40,976 nt of DNA from Candidatus Zipacnadia bacterium (GTDB taxonomy: Bacteria; Armatimonadota; Zipacnadia; Zipacnadales; UBA5352). Of the stretch, positions 34,663 through 40,976 are shown in pieces; within the stretch, counting starts at the first letter, position 1, and each line of letters opens with the position of its first letter. The stretch lies in NCBI GenBank assembly GCA_029821265.1, contig JALGTR010000016.1:1-40976 (forward strand), read 5' to 3'. The notes under the pieces are model-generated. The model worked only from the letters and a program-made list of their open reading frames with translations, had not been told where the DNA came from and did not search any database. The translations under genes were made by a program, and so were the position numbers.

Positions 34663-34830
34663 ATGGCTGATGCTCCGCAGACGGCCGATGGGCACATTCA
34701 GGAGGCAGAGATGATCCTCGACGACATGCAGCGCCCGATGGAGATGCGCTACCAGGGCGCACAGGCGCACGCGCTGCTGGCCATCGCGAAGCTGCTCAAG
34801 CGCATGGTCGAGGCTGAGGAAGAGGACTGA
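34663..34830 (+). CDS. Small acidic helical protein, 55 residues
   Basis: ATG 34663 has GGAGG 8 bases upstream, overlapping the cysE stop region, and the frame ends with TGA 34828-34830. The product is predicted fully helical: DGHIQEAEMILDDMQRPMEM, then YQGAQAHALLAIAKLLKRMV, ending in acidic AEEED. No family is recognised. The strong ribosome site and tight spacing after cysE support a real gene; it may be an accessory to the acetyltransferase (inference). It is the last gene before the hairpin at 35016-35042. Confidence 0.62.
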   Translation: MADAPQTADGHIQEAEMILDDMQRPMEMRYQGAQAHALLAIAKLLKRMVEAEEED

Positions 34831-35015
34831 CACAGCGCGTCGGGGGCGAGGCCTGAGGCGCCGTTGCGATGACCCGAGCGGCGCGGACGGCGGCCGACGC
34901 AATCCTGGCCTGGCCGCCGGGCAGCCTCGGACAACGGGGCCGTCGTGATGGCCCAGTCGAAATCCCGGGTGGTGCGACCGGTCCCGCAGCGACAGGTGCC
35001 CCCCTGAAAGGCACT

Positions 35016-35042
35016 GAGGCGGCACCCTGAGGGTGCCGCCTC
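35016..35042. terminator. Bidirectional terminator between cysE unit and hydrogenase operon
   Basis: GAGGCGGCACCC, loop TGA, then the exact complement GGGTGCCGCCTC: a perfect 12-bp stem. It lies 28 bases past the hydrogenase operon's last stop (-) and about 185 bases past the small gene (+). The 185 bases before it (34831-35015) hold nothing I can identify. Confidence 0.68.
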
Positions 35043-35069
35043 GTGGTTGTCCGTTCTCGCAGGCCGGCC

Positions 35070-35507
35070 TTACGGCACCGTGTCCTCGTCCACGTCACAT
35101 TCTTCGTCAGCGGTGTCCTCGGTGCGGGTGTCCATCATGAACAGCTCGCGGCTCGGCTGCGCCAGTTCGAACTCGTGCGTGAAGGTGATCGCGCCCTTGC
35201 GGCACGATTGTGCGCACTGGCCGCAGAACACGCACCGGTCCATCTCGAACTCCAGGTGTCCGGTCAGTTCCTTGGTTCCATCTTCCTTCTCGACACGCTT
35301 GCGCACGACCTTGATGACGTCGGCGGGACAGTCACGCTGGCACAGACCACAGAGGCTGCACTCGTCAGGGTTAAACCGCAGGCGTCCGCGAAAGCGCTCG
35401 GGGGGCTCGAGCCGCTCGACCGGATAGATCACGGTCGCCGGCTTCTGCACCAGCAGGCTCTCCATCAGTTCCATCGCCATCGCTGCTATGCCAAACCTTC
35501 GGGGCAT
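35070..35507 (-). CDS. Group 4 hydrogenase ferredoxin-like subunit (NuoI/MbhN-like)
   Basis: 145 residues with two [4Fe-4S] motifs: CSLCGLCQRDCP (C50, C53, C56, C60) and CVFCGQCAQSCRK (C92, C95, C98, C102). The second lacks the usual Pro after its last Cys. An amphipathic N-terminal helix (AAMAMELMESLLV) can hold it to the membrane subunit. It carries electrons from ferredoxin or another donor to the proximal cluster in the small subunit. The C-terminal 25 residues are acidic. It is the last gene of the operon, 33 bases after the NuoH-like gene. Confidence 0.9.
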   Translation of the reverse strand: MPRRFGIAAMAMELMESLLVQKPATVIYPVERLEPPERFRGRLRFNPDECSLCGLCQRDCPADVIKVVRKRVEKEDGTKELTGHLEFEMDRCVFCGQCAQSCRKGAITFTHEFELAQPSRELFMMDTRTEDTADEECDVDEDTVP

Positions 35508-35539
35508 CGGTCAACGCTCCTTCGGTGAGTACTCCCGTG

Positions 35540-36520
35540 TTACGCGCCCATCTGGCGGGTGATGAATACGATCACGCCGATGTTCGCGAGGGCGGGGATG
35601 CCGAGCCACAGCAGGCTCCACTCCACCATCTGCTCGATCCGGATGCGCGCCATCGCAGCCTGCACCAGCGAGAGGAAGAAGACGATCAGCAGGATCTTCA
35701 CCGCCAGCACGACCATCCCGACGAGTCCGCCCAGCCACGGCCCCATCTGGTCGAAGGGAATGCCCCAGAAGTGCGGCCCTCCGAGGAACAGCGCGGCGAT
35801 CAGCGCAGAGCCGACGATCGTCTCGGTGAGAAATGTGAGCTTCCACAGCGCAAGTCGCCGGCCGGTATACTCGACCTCCGGACCGGTCACGATCTCGGTC
35901 TTCGCCTGCGGGATATCGAACGGCACGCGCTCGAGCTTGCCGATGAGCGCGATCATCGCGACGACAAAGGACAGCGGCGCAGCGCCGATCAGCCACAGCC
36001 CGTCGGCCTGCATCCGGGTGATCTCGGTGATCGACCAGCTACCGGCAGCCACCGCGGGCCCCAGGCACGCGAGAAAGAACGGCACCTCGTAGCCGAACAG
36101 CTGGGAGAGCACGCGGGTGGCCCCGATCGTCGCGAACGGGTTGCTTGAGTACCAGCCGCCAAGAAACAGCGCGAATGCCGGTAGCGTTAGCAGGTAGATC
36201 ACGACGATGAGGTCACCGTTGAAGAAGTTCACCGCAGTCGGCGACCACATCGGGATGTAGACGGCTGACGCAATCACACCCGCGAAGCCAACCAGCGGTG
36301 CCCAGGCGAACATGGCCCGATTCGCATGCTGGGGGATGATATCTTCCTTGGCCAGCAGCTTGATCAGGTCAGCCAGCGGCTGTGTGATCGGTGGCCCGAC
36401 TCGGTTCTGGAATTTCGCGATCAGCTTGCGATCCACCCAGGATGCCAGCAGCCCGAAGGCCACCAGAAACAGGAACCCCGGAAAGACCAGCACATGAAAC
36501 AGCGGACGTAGAACTTCCAT
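35540..36520 (-). CDS. Group 4 hydrogenase membrane anchor subunit (NuoH/MbhM-like)
   Basis: 326 residues from ATG 36520 (GAGG about 8 bases upstream), about eight membrane helices. WVDRKLIAKFQNRVGPPITQ is the conserved first cytoplasmic loop (RKxxAxxQxRxGP). LERVPFDIPQAKTEIVTGPEVEYTG is the quinone-chamber-like acidic loop of NuoH (RxPFDxPEAExEL in complex I); here it contains the Glu residues thought to link redox chemistry to ion movement. FFLACLGPAVAAG and KILLIVFFLSLVQAAMARIRIEQ match group 4 hydrogenase homologs. It couples the peripheral hydrogenase arm to the ion-pumping subunits. Confidence 0.9.
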   Translation of the reverse strand: MEVLRPLFHVLVFPGFLFLVAFGLLASWVDRKLIAKFQNRVGPPITQPLADLIKLLAKEDIIPQHANRAMFAWAPLVGFAGVIASAVYIPMWSPTAVNFFNGDLIVVIYLLTLPAFALFLGGWYSSNPFATIGATRVLSQLFGYEVPFFLACLGPAVAAGSWSITEITRMQADGLWLIGAAPLSFVVAMIALIGKLERVPFDIPQAKTEIVTGPEVEYTGRRLALWKLTFLTETIVGSALIAALFLGGPHFWGIPFDQMGPWLGGLVGMVVLAVKILLIVFFLSLVQAAMARIRIEQMVEWSLLWLGIPALANIGVIVFITRQMGA

Positions 36521-36595
36521 GGACCGTCCTCTCGTCTTCCGACCCCGGGCGTCGCTTCCGCGCACGCCCTCCCGCGCCGCCCGGGGTGTATTGAC

Positions 36596-37762
36596 TTACT
36601 TCCGCTTGCCAAGCTTCACAAGCTCCGCCCAGCTCATCGTTCGCCTGTCGCCGGTGCTGATATCATCGAGCACCACCATGCGGTCGGTGCACGAGAAGCA
36701 CGGGTCGATCGACGCGAACGCGATCGGAATGTCGGCAATCTGGCCGCCGATCACCATCTCTATCGAGGCCGGCAGATTCGCCAGGGTTGGTGTGCGTATC
36801 TTCACGCGCTCCGGCACGTCGCTGCCGTCGGAGCGCACGTAGTAGATCAGCTCACCGCGCTGCGCCTCCACCCGTGAGGTGACCTCACCCTCGGGCACTT
36901 TGCGCGGGAACTTCGCCTGGATCTCGCCGCCCTCCGGCATAAGGTCGAGGCACTGGATGGAGATATCGCAGGCGTCGATGACCTCCTGCACCCGCACGAT
37001 CGTGCGTCCCAACACATCGCACAGCTCAGAGGTGCGGACCTCCCACTCCACATTGTCGTACTTCAGATACGGGAAGTACGCCCGGACGTCGTAGTCCTTG
37101 CCCGACGCCCGCACGACGGGGCCACAGGCGCCAAGCTGCTGGCAGCGATCGCCGGAGACGACGCCCACGCCCACAGTACGCTTCAGGAACGTCGCCTCGG
37201 TCGTGGCGATGTCCGCGTAGTGCTCCGCCCGCTGGCGCAGCGTGGCCAGACCCTCGCGTATCTTGCCCGCCATCTCGTCGGTGATATCGTAGCGCACACC
37301 ACCGAGCGTTGTCATCGCGTAATGCCCGCGGTTGCCGGAGACCATCTCGAGAATGTCCTGGATGATCTCCCGATCGCGCCACGCGTACATAAACAGCGTC
37401 TCAAAGCCTATCTCGTGAGCCGCCACCCCCAGCCAGAGCATATGGCTGTGGATGCGCTCGAACTCGTGCATCATCATCCGGATATACTGCGCGCGCTCCG
37501 GCACCTCCACGTCCGCGAGCTTCTCGATGGCCATGCTGTAGGCCAGTGTGTGGGCGTTGGAGCAGATGCCACAGACGCGTTCGCACAGATACAGATCCTG
37601 CACGTAATTGCGCTCCGAGCAGCTTCGCTCGATGGAGCGGTGCACGTATCCGATCCTGATATCAGCGTCAACGACAAGCTCTCCGTCCACGGTGAAGCGG
37701 AGATTCTCGGGCTCCTTGAGTGCCGGGTGCTGGGGGCCTATCGGAAACGAAAGCTTAGGCAT
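36596..37762 (-). CDS. Group 4 [NiFe]-hydrogenase large (catalytic) subunit
   Basis: 388 residues from ATG 37762 (MPKLSFPIGPQHPAL); the longer frame upstream overlaps the NuoC-like gene. Both nickel-binding pairs are present: ERVCGICSNAHT (C64, C67) and DPCFSCTDR (C355, C358). This separates it from NuoD of complex I, which lacks them, and predicts H2 formation or uptake at a NiFe(CN)2CO site. The chain ends 30 residues after the second pair, with no clear C-terminal cleavage extension, as in other group 4 enzymes. It overlaps the NuoC-like stop by 8 bases. Maturation (hyp) genes are not in the window. Confidence 0.93.
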   Translation of the reverse strand: MPKLSFPIGPQHPALKEPENLRFTVDGELVVDADIRIGYVHRSIERSCSERNYVQDLYLCERVCGICSNAHTLAYSMAIEKLADVEVPERAQYIRMMMHEFERIHSHMLWLGVAAHEIGFETLFMYAWRDREIIQDILEMVSGNRGHYAMTTLGGVRYDITDEMAGKIREGLATLRQRAEHYADIATTEATFLKRTVGVGVVSGDRCQQLGACGPVVRASGKDYDVRAYFPYLKYDNVEWEVRTSELCDVLGRTIVRVQEVIDACDISIQCLDLMPEGGEIQAKFPRKVPEGEVTSRVEAQRGELIYYVRSDGSDVPERVKIRTPTLANLPASIEMVIGGQIADIPIAFASIDPCFSCTDRMVVLDDISTGDRRTMSWAELVKLGKRK

Positions 37763-38222
37763 TGTCCTCCTCGCCCTCCTCTTCCTCCAAAACGTCATCG
37801 CGCCGCAGCGGGTAATCGCCCTCGGGCCAGTCCTCGGGCAGGATCAGCCGCCGCGGATCGGGGTGCCCCACGATTTCCACCCCGAACATGTCCATGATCT
37901 CCCGCTCGTAGAGGATGGCCGCGGGCACGATCGGCGTGATCGTGTCGATGCGGTCATCGCCCTTCGGCACCGCCGCACGCAGGTTCAGCGACACACCTTC
38001 AGTGGCAAAGTGATAGAGAACCTCGATCTCGCGACCGTTGTCAACGCCGCTGATGGTGGATAGGTGCACCGGGGCCCACGTCTCCATGATGTAGCGGGCC
38101 ATCTGCTGCACGTCAGCGGGCGGAACGCCGACCCACGCGTCGACGTCGGAGCGGGCCTCCGCCTCGGTAAGCTCACCTTCATACTCGCTCTGGATCTGTT
38201 CGACCAGTTCGGACGCCGTCAC
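37755..38222 (-). CDS. Group 4 hydrogenase NuoC-like (30-kDa) subunit
   Basis: 155 residues. The C-terminal half carries the family signature: YEREIMDMFGVEIVGHPDPR followed by RLILPEDWPEGDYPLRRD. The N-terminal half (AWVGVPPADVQQMARYIMET, STISGVDNGREIEVLYHF) is the usual alpha/beta domain. It is a peripheral subunit that packs against the large subunit and has no cofactor. The tail is very acidic (VLEEEEGEEDNA) and its stop overlaps the large-subunit start. Separate C and D subunits are as in Mbh and complex I, unlike the fused HycE. Confidence 0.9.
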   Translation of the reverse strand: MTASELVEQIQSEYEGELTEAEARSDVDAWVGVPPADVQQMARYIMETWAPVHLSTISGVDNGREIEVLYHFATEGVSLNLRAAVPKGDDRIDTITPIVPAAILYEREIMDMFGVEIVGHPDPRRLILPEDWPEGDYPLRRDDVLEEEEGEEDNA

Positions 38223-38256
38223 TGCAATCGCCCTCTTTGCTCAGGCACAGGCCTGT

Positions 38257-38790
38257 CTACCCGGTTTCCTCGAAGTCTTCACGCTGCTGCTGCATCTCCT
38301 CGGGCGTGTAGATCAGCCCGGTGGTGTCCCGCGTCGCCTCGATCTCGTCCACCAGCTCCTGGGCCTTCGGATCGAGCGTTGCCAGGAGCTTGAGGACGCC
38401 GTATGCGATCGCGTCAGGACGGGCCGGGCAGCCGGGGACGTACATGTCCACCGGAATCGCCGCGTCCACGCCTCCAAGCAGATTGTAGCCCGGGTAGAAC
38501 GGGCTGCCGGAGATGCCACAGGTCCCGACGCAGACCACGAACTTCGGCTCCGCCATCTGCTCGTAGACCCGAACGACGCGATCCTTGATCTGCCGCGTGA
38601 CCGGCCCGGTCGCCAGCAGCACGTCGGCGTGCCGGGGGCTCCCCTCCAGCAGCACGCCGAAGCGCTCGAGATCAAACCGGGGCATCAGCGCCGCAACGAT
38701 CTCGATGTCGCAGCCGTTGCACGAGCCGCAGTTGAGGTGGCAGACCCACGGGCTCTTGCCCCGCGCCCACTTCACAAGTCCGCTAAACAT
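38257..38790 (-). CDS. Group 4 [NiFe]-hydrogenase small subunit (NuoB/MbhJ-like)
   Basis: 177 residues binding the [4Fe-4S] cluster next to the NiFe site. Ligands are C24 and C27 (SCNGCDIE), C91 (VGTCGISGSPF) and C121 (VPGCPARPDA). The CxxC spacing is the hydrogenase form; complex I NuoB has adjacent CC. Two further Cys (C17, C21 in CHLNCGSC) lie just before. A 55-residue C-terminal extension after the last ligand (LDPKAQELVDEIEATRD ... MQQQREDFEETG) is helical and longer than in minimal MbhJ proteins. The gene lies between the NuoA-like and NuoC-like genes, an order shared with mbh and nuo operons. Confidence 0.93.
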   Translation of the reverse strand: MFSGLVKWARGKSPWVCHLNCGSCNGCDIEIVAALMPRFDLERFGVLLEGSPRHADVLLATGPVTRQIKDRVVRVYEQMAEPKFVVCVGTCGISGSPFYPGYNLLGGVDAAIPVDMYVPGCPARPDAIAYGVLKLLATLDPKAQELVDEIEATRDTTGLIYTPEEMQQQREDFEETG

Positions 38791-38851
38791 GCTGATTATC
38801 CTCTATCACTGAATACGGCAGGCGCCTCGAAAGCCGGCGCCCGTCCGCGTG

Positions 38852-39193
38852 TCAGTCCTTGAACAGAATGACTATCGCGATAAGCCCGACCAGCAGATAG
38901 CCGCCGACAAGCCACGGGAACCTGACCGCCGGCACCGTGCCGATGACCAGCGCTAAGACATCCAGCAGCGTGAAGATGAACGCCGCGTGGTAGAGGTGAT
39001 AGGAGGTCGGGAATGACTCGCCCTCCACCTCCTCGCCGCAGGCGTACGTCTTGAGCTTGCCGCCGACCGCGCTGGAGACCGGTGCCATCGCCTTGCCGAG
39101 GCTGTACAGAATGCCTCCCGCAAGCAGGCTCAGAGCAAAGACCGTGACGGGGTGATACATGAGCCCCTCAACGGGCACTCCGAAAAGCTCCAT
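38852..39193 (-). CDS. NuoA-like (ND3) membrane subunit of the hydrogenase complex
   Basis: 113 residues with three membrane helices. The loop after the first helix contains LKTYACGEEVEGES (YACGE at 50-54), matching the YECG motif of NuoA/ND3, whose Cys sits near the quinone-site hinge of complex I. FIFTLLDVLALVIG is the second helix; its Asp (D78) is kept but the usual following Glu (DxE) is Leu. In this operon it takes the position of MbhI, between the antiporter-like and small-subunit genes. It probably wraps the NuoH-like subunit. A recognisable ND3-type loop in a complex with a NiFe site is notable. Confidence 0.82.
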   Translation of the reverse strand: MELFGVPVEGLMYHPVTVFALSLLAGGILYSLGKAMAPVSSAVGGKLKTYACGEEVEGESFPTSYHLYHAAFIFTLLDVLALVIGTVPAVRFPWLVGGYLLVGLIAIVILFKD

Positions 39194-39217
39194 CTGATGC
39201 TCCCTCCGTCCGGCATG

Positions 39218-39244
39218 GGTCCAGGTGTAAAGACACCATGGACC
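39218..39244 (-). promoter_or_regulatory. Intercistronic hairpin in the hydrogenase operon
   Basis: GGTCCAGGTGT, loop AAAG, ACACC-A-TGGACC: an 11-bp stem with one bulged A in the 93-base gap between the NuoN-like and NuoA-like genes. It may act as an attenuator or RNA-processing site that sets different levels of antiporter and hydrogenase modules. The function is inferred from position only. Confidence 0.4.
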
Positions 39245-39286
39245 TCACAAATGTTCAGCAAAGTAGTCGAGTTAAGGACGCCGGCC

Positions 39287-40768
39287 TCAGATGCCGGAGA
39301 TCATGCTCAGCAGTTGCTCGGCGGCCGGGTCGATCAGCTCAAAGCCCAGGTCTGGATACAACCCGAGCGCAAGCGAGGCCAGCCCGAGCACGACGATCGG
39401 AAGCACGATCATCAAGGGCAGCCCCCTGACCGTGCGCCGGTCCTCAGGCACCGGCCCGAAGACGACGGTGTTGACGGCCCCGAGGTAGTAGAACAGTGAG
39501 ATGACGCTGTTGAGGATCAGCATCACCGCCATGAATATACCCCAGCCGCCGACGTCGGCGCCCGCGCGCACGAGCAGAAGCTTGCTCACATAGCCGTTGA
39601 ACGGCGGTGTGCCCGCAAGGCCCAGCGTGAAGATGATGAAACAGATCGCGACAATCGGGAAGCGCCGGCCGATGCCCGAGAGCTTCCGCATGTCACGGGT
39701 GCCAAGCAGAAAGAGAAACGCCCCGGCGCACAGGAAGGCTCCGCCCTTGAGGATGCCGTGGTTGAGGATGTGATACAGCGCCCCGCGCATCCCCGAGAAG
39801 GCCGCTGACGCCGGGTAGCCCAGCGCGAGGCCCACGCCCATGAAGATATACCCCATCTGCGCGACCGAGGAGTAGGCGAACATGCGCTTGAGATCAGTCT
39901 GTCGCAGCGCAACGAGGTTGCCCACGAACATCGTGATCAGCGCGAGGATCGCCAGGAGCATGCCCATCTCGATCGCGCTGATGGCGATGAGGACCTTGAG
40001 CATCGCGATCAGGCCGGCCTCGATAACGATCCCCGAGAGCATCGCGGAGATGCCGCTGGGGGCCGCCGAGTGCGCGTCAGGCAGCCACGTATGCATGGGG
40101 ACGATCGCGGCCTTCACGCCGAAGCCGACGATGATCATGGCCGTGACGGCCAGCATCTGCGGGCCACCCACGCGCTCGAGCAGCAGCGTACCGATGGCCG
40201 ACAGATCAAGGCTGGCGGTGTAGGTGTAGATCACCGCGATCCCCAGCAGCGCCAGCAGTGAGCCGGTCGTGCTGATGACCAGATACTTCACCCCGGCCTC
40301 CACCGGCTCCCACTCCTCGCGCTCGAAAGCCACAAGCACGAAGCTCGCGACGCTCATGACCTCAAAGAGCACGTAGAGCGTGAAGAGATCGCCAGCGAAG
40401 CCGATCCCGACGATCCCCGCGGTCATGATCAGCAGCAGCGCGTAGAACTTGCCGATGTTGCGCCGATGCATGTAGCGCATCGAGAAGACCGAGACGAGAC
40501 CGGCCAGCAGCAGCGCGGTCGCGGCGAGCACCACCCCGAGGTGATTGCCGGTAAGATAGCTCACGAACTCCCCGGGCGCCGTGCTCGGCCATCCGACCAT
40601 CTCGCCCCGGCGCAGGATGCCCCAGATCTGATAGACGCCATGGCCTGCGGCGAGGACCGCAACGAAGGCCACGAAGCCCGTCAGCATGCGGCGGCGAGAC
40701 AGCCGCCCCACGATGTAGGCGAAGAGTGCGCCGACGGACAGGACTGCAATGGGCATCAGGACTTCCAT
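39287..40768 (-). CDS. Antiporter-like ion-pumping subunit (NuoN/MrpD/MbhH-like)
   Basis: 493 residues, about 14 membrane helices. Ion-path residues of complex I/Mrp subunits are present: E136 in LYVLFEVMS (TM5), K219 in FGVKAAIVPMHTWLPDAH (TM7) with H226, and RQTDLKRMFAYSSVAQMGYI with the broken-helix GALYHILNHGILKGGAFL. It should move H+ or Na+ across the inner membrane, driven by the hydrogenase reaction. Its length is near MbhH and MrpD; no long lateral C-terminal helix of the NuoL type is seen. It follows the partial antiporter-like gene by 4 bases. Confidence 0.9.
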   Translation of the reverse strand: MEVLMPIAVLSVGALFAYIVGRLSRRRMLTGFVAFVAVLAAGHGVYQIWGILRRGEMVGWPSTAPGEFVSYLTGNHLGVVLAATALLLAGLVSVFSMRYMHRRNIGKFYALLLIMTAGIVGIGFAGDLFTLYVLFEVMSVASFVLVAFEREEWEPVEAGVKYLVISTTGSLLALLGIAVIYTYTASLDLSAIGTLLLERVGGPQMLAVTAMIIVGFGVKAAIVPMHTWLPDAHSAAPSGISAMLSGIVIEAGLIAMLKVLIAISAIEMGMLLAILALITMFVGNLVALRQTDLKRMFAYSSVAQMGYIFMGVGLALGYPASAAFSGMRGALYHILNHGILKGGAFLCAGAFLFLLGTRDMRKLSGIGRRFPIVAICFIIFTLGLAGTPPFNGYVSKLLLVRAGADVGGWGIFMAVMLILNSVISLFYYLGAVNTVVFGPVPEDRRTVRGLPLMIVLPIVVLGLASLALGLYPDLGFELIDPAAEQLLSMISGI

Positions 40769-40772
40769 GGCA

Positions 40773-40976
40773 TTATCCCCAACCCAGAAGCATCAGCAGG
40801 ACGGCGACGAAGCCAATGGCCAGCCAGAGGCCGTTGTAGTTGAGATCGCCGGTCTGACACAGACTGATAAGAGATGCTACTCCGCGCATCATAACCGCCC
40901 AGAAGCCCCAGAACCAGTCGAAGAGCCCCTTGGTGTCGGTCAGCAGGTCCGCCCACATCTGCGGCCCCTCCGGGAC
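40773..40976 (-). CDS. C-terminal end of another membrane subunit, probably NuoL/antiporter-like (partial)
   Basis: The frame is open from the right edge to the stop at 40773-40775, giving 67 residues. It contains an amphipathic stretch (TDTKGLFDWFWGFWAVMMRG) and a final hydrophobic helix (GLWLAIGFVAVLLMLLGWG). This layout, a lateral amphipathic segment plus last helix, resembles the C-terminus of NuoL/HyfB-like antiporter subunits. Its position just before the NuoN-like gene supports that. The body of the gene is outside the window, so the assignment is tentative. Confidence 0.55.
   Translation of the reverse strand, partial: VPEGPQMWADLLTDTKGLFDWFWGFWAVMMRGVASLISLCQTGDLNYNGLWLAIGFVAVLLMLLGWG

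Noticed and set aside
36596-37762. Respiratory complex I NuoD
   Set aside because: Both NiFe-binding CxxC pairs (VCGIC and PCFSC) are present, which NuoD lacks, so a hydrogenase large subunit is the better call.
1-40976. CRISPR arrays, tRNA or rRNA genes, insertion sequences
   Set aside because: No regularly spaced repeats, no tRNA T-loop/acceptor pairs in the gaps, and no transposase-like protein were found by reading both strands.

Overview
The window is a high-GC bacterial chromosome segment with genes packed tightly on both strands. No stretch longer than 300 bases lacks a gene, and I see no rRNA, tRNA, CRISPR array, transposase or phage gene. Three prepilin-like proteins (FTLIELLVV leader, a charged ARAREKARQ-type stretch in two of them, and a C-terminal H-X9-DG motif) are of the type abundant in Armatimonadota, Planctomycetota and related uncultured lineages. 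Together with secreted carbohydrate-active proteins, a DUF4838 protein and a URO-D-family enzyme they suggest an Armatimonadota-like heterotroph. The phylum is an inference from gene style, not a marker-gene result.

Layout. (1) 2-1892 (+): tail of a small membrane subunit and an acetate-type Na+/solute symporter, ending at a 28-bp palindrome shared with a convergent sugar-nucleotide epimerase (1997-2974, -). (2) 3167-7228 (+): larB, translationally coupled to a secreted clan GH-A-like glycosidase, then a decayed sulfotransferase and a URO-D-family protein, closed by a hairpin. (3) 7306-11364 (-): a degenerate GGDEF protein and a coupled pair of secreted proteins (PD40 propeller plus LamG-like domain; TIM-barrel hydrolase). 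(4) 11505-13663: a GT-C-type membrane glycosyltransferase convergent with a GT2 enzyme. (5) 13841-16999 (+): two tandem paralogous membrane proteins and a DUF4838 protein. (6) 17024-20965 (+): strong promoter, EamA transporter, phosphoesterase, ribB, larA homolog, terminator. (7) 21020-26559: three prepilin-like genes, pyrE, a coupled pair of secreted helical paralogs and a MazG-like protein. (8) 26715-34830 (+): lipoprotein, purL, a frameshifted sugar-alcohol dehydrogenase, a mannitol-dehydrogenase-family enzyme, a BNR protein with a stop codon in its apparent signal peptide, a serine acetyltransferase and a 55-residue protein. (9) 35070-40976 (-): a membrane-bound group 4 [NiFe]-hydrogenase operon, running off the right edge.

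How the genes may work together. Regions 2, 3, 5 and 8 point to uptake and breakdown of plant- or algal-type polysaccharides and polyols. The hydrogenase could dispose of the resulting low-potential electrons as H2 while pumping ions; that is inference. LarB and the LarA homolog link this strain to nickel-pincer-cofactor hydroxyacid epimerisation, and the LarA homolog has Ser where one of the two catalytic His of lactate racemase is expected. The most noteworthy items are the hydrogenase with complex-I-like gene order and a NuoA-like subunit, the atypical LarA, the nonsense codon in the BNR signal peptide, the frameshifted dehydrogenase, and an exact inverted copy of one 25-bp hairpin bracketing a pilin gene.
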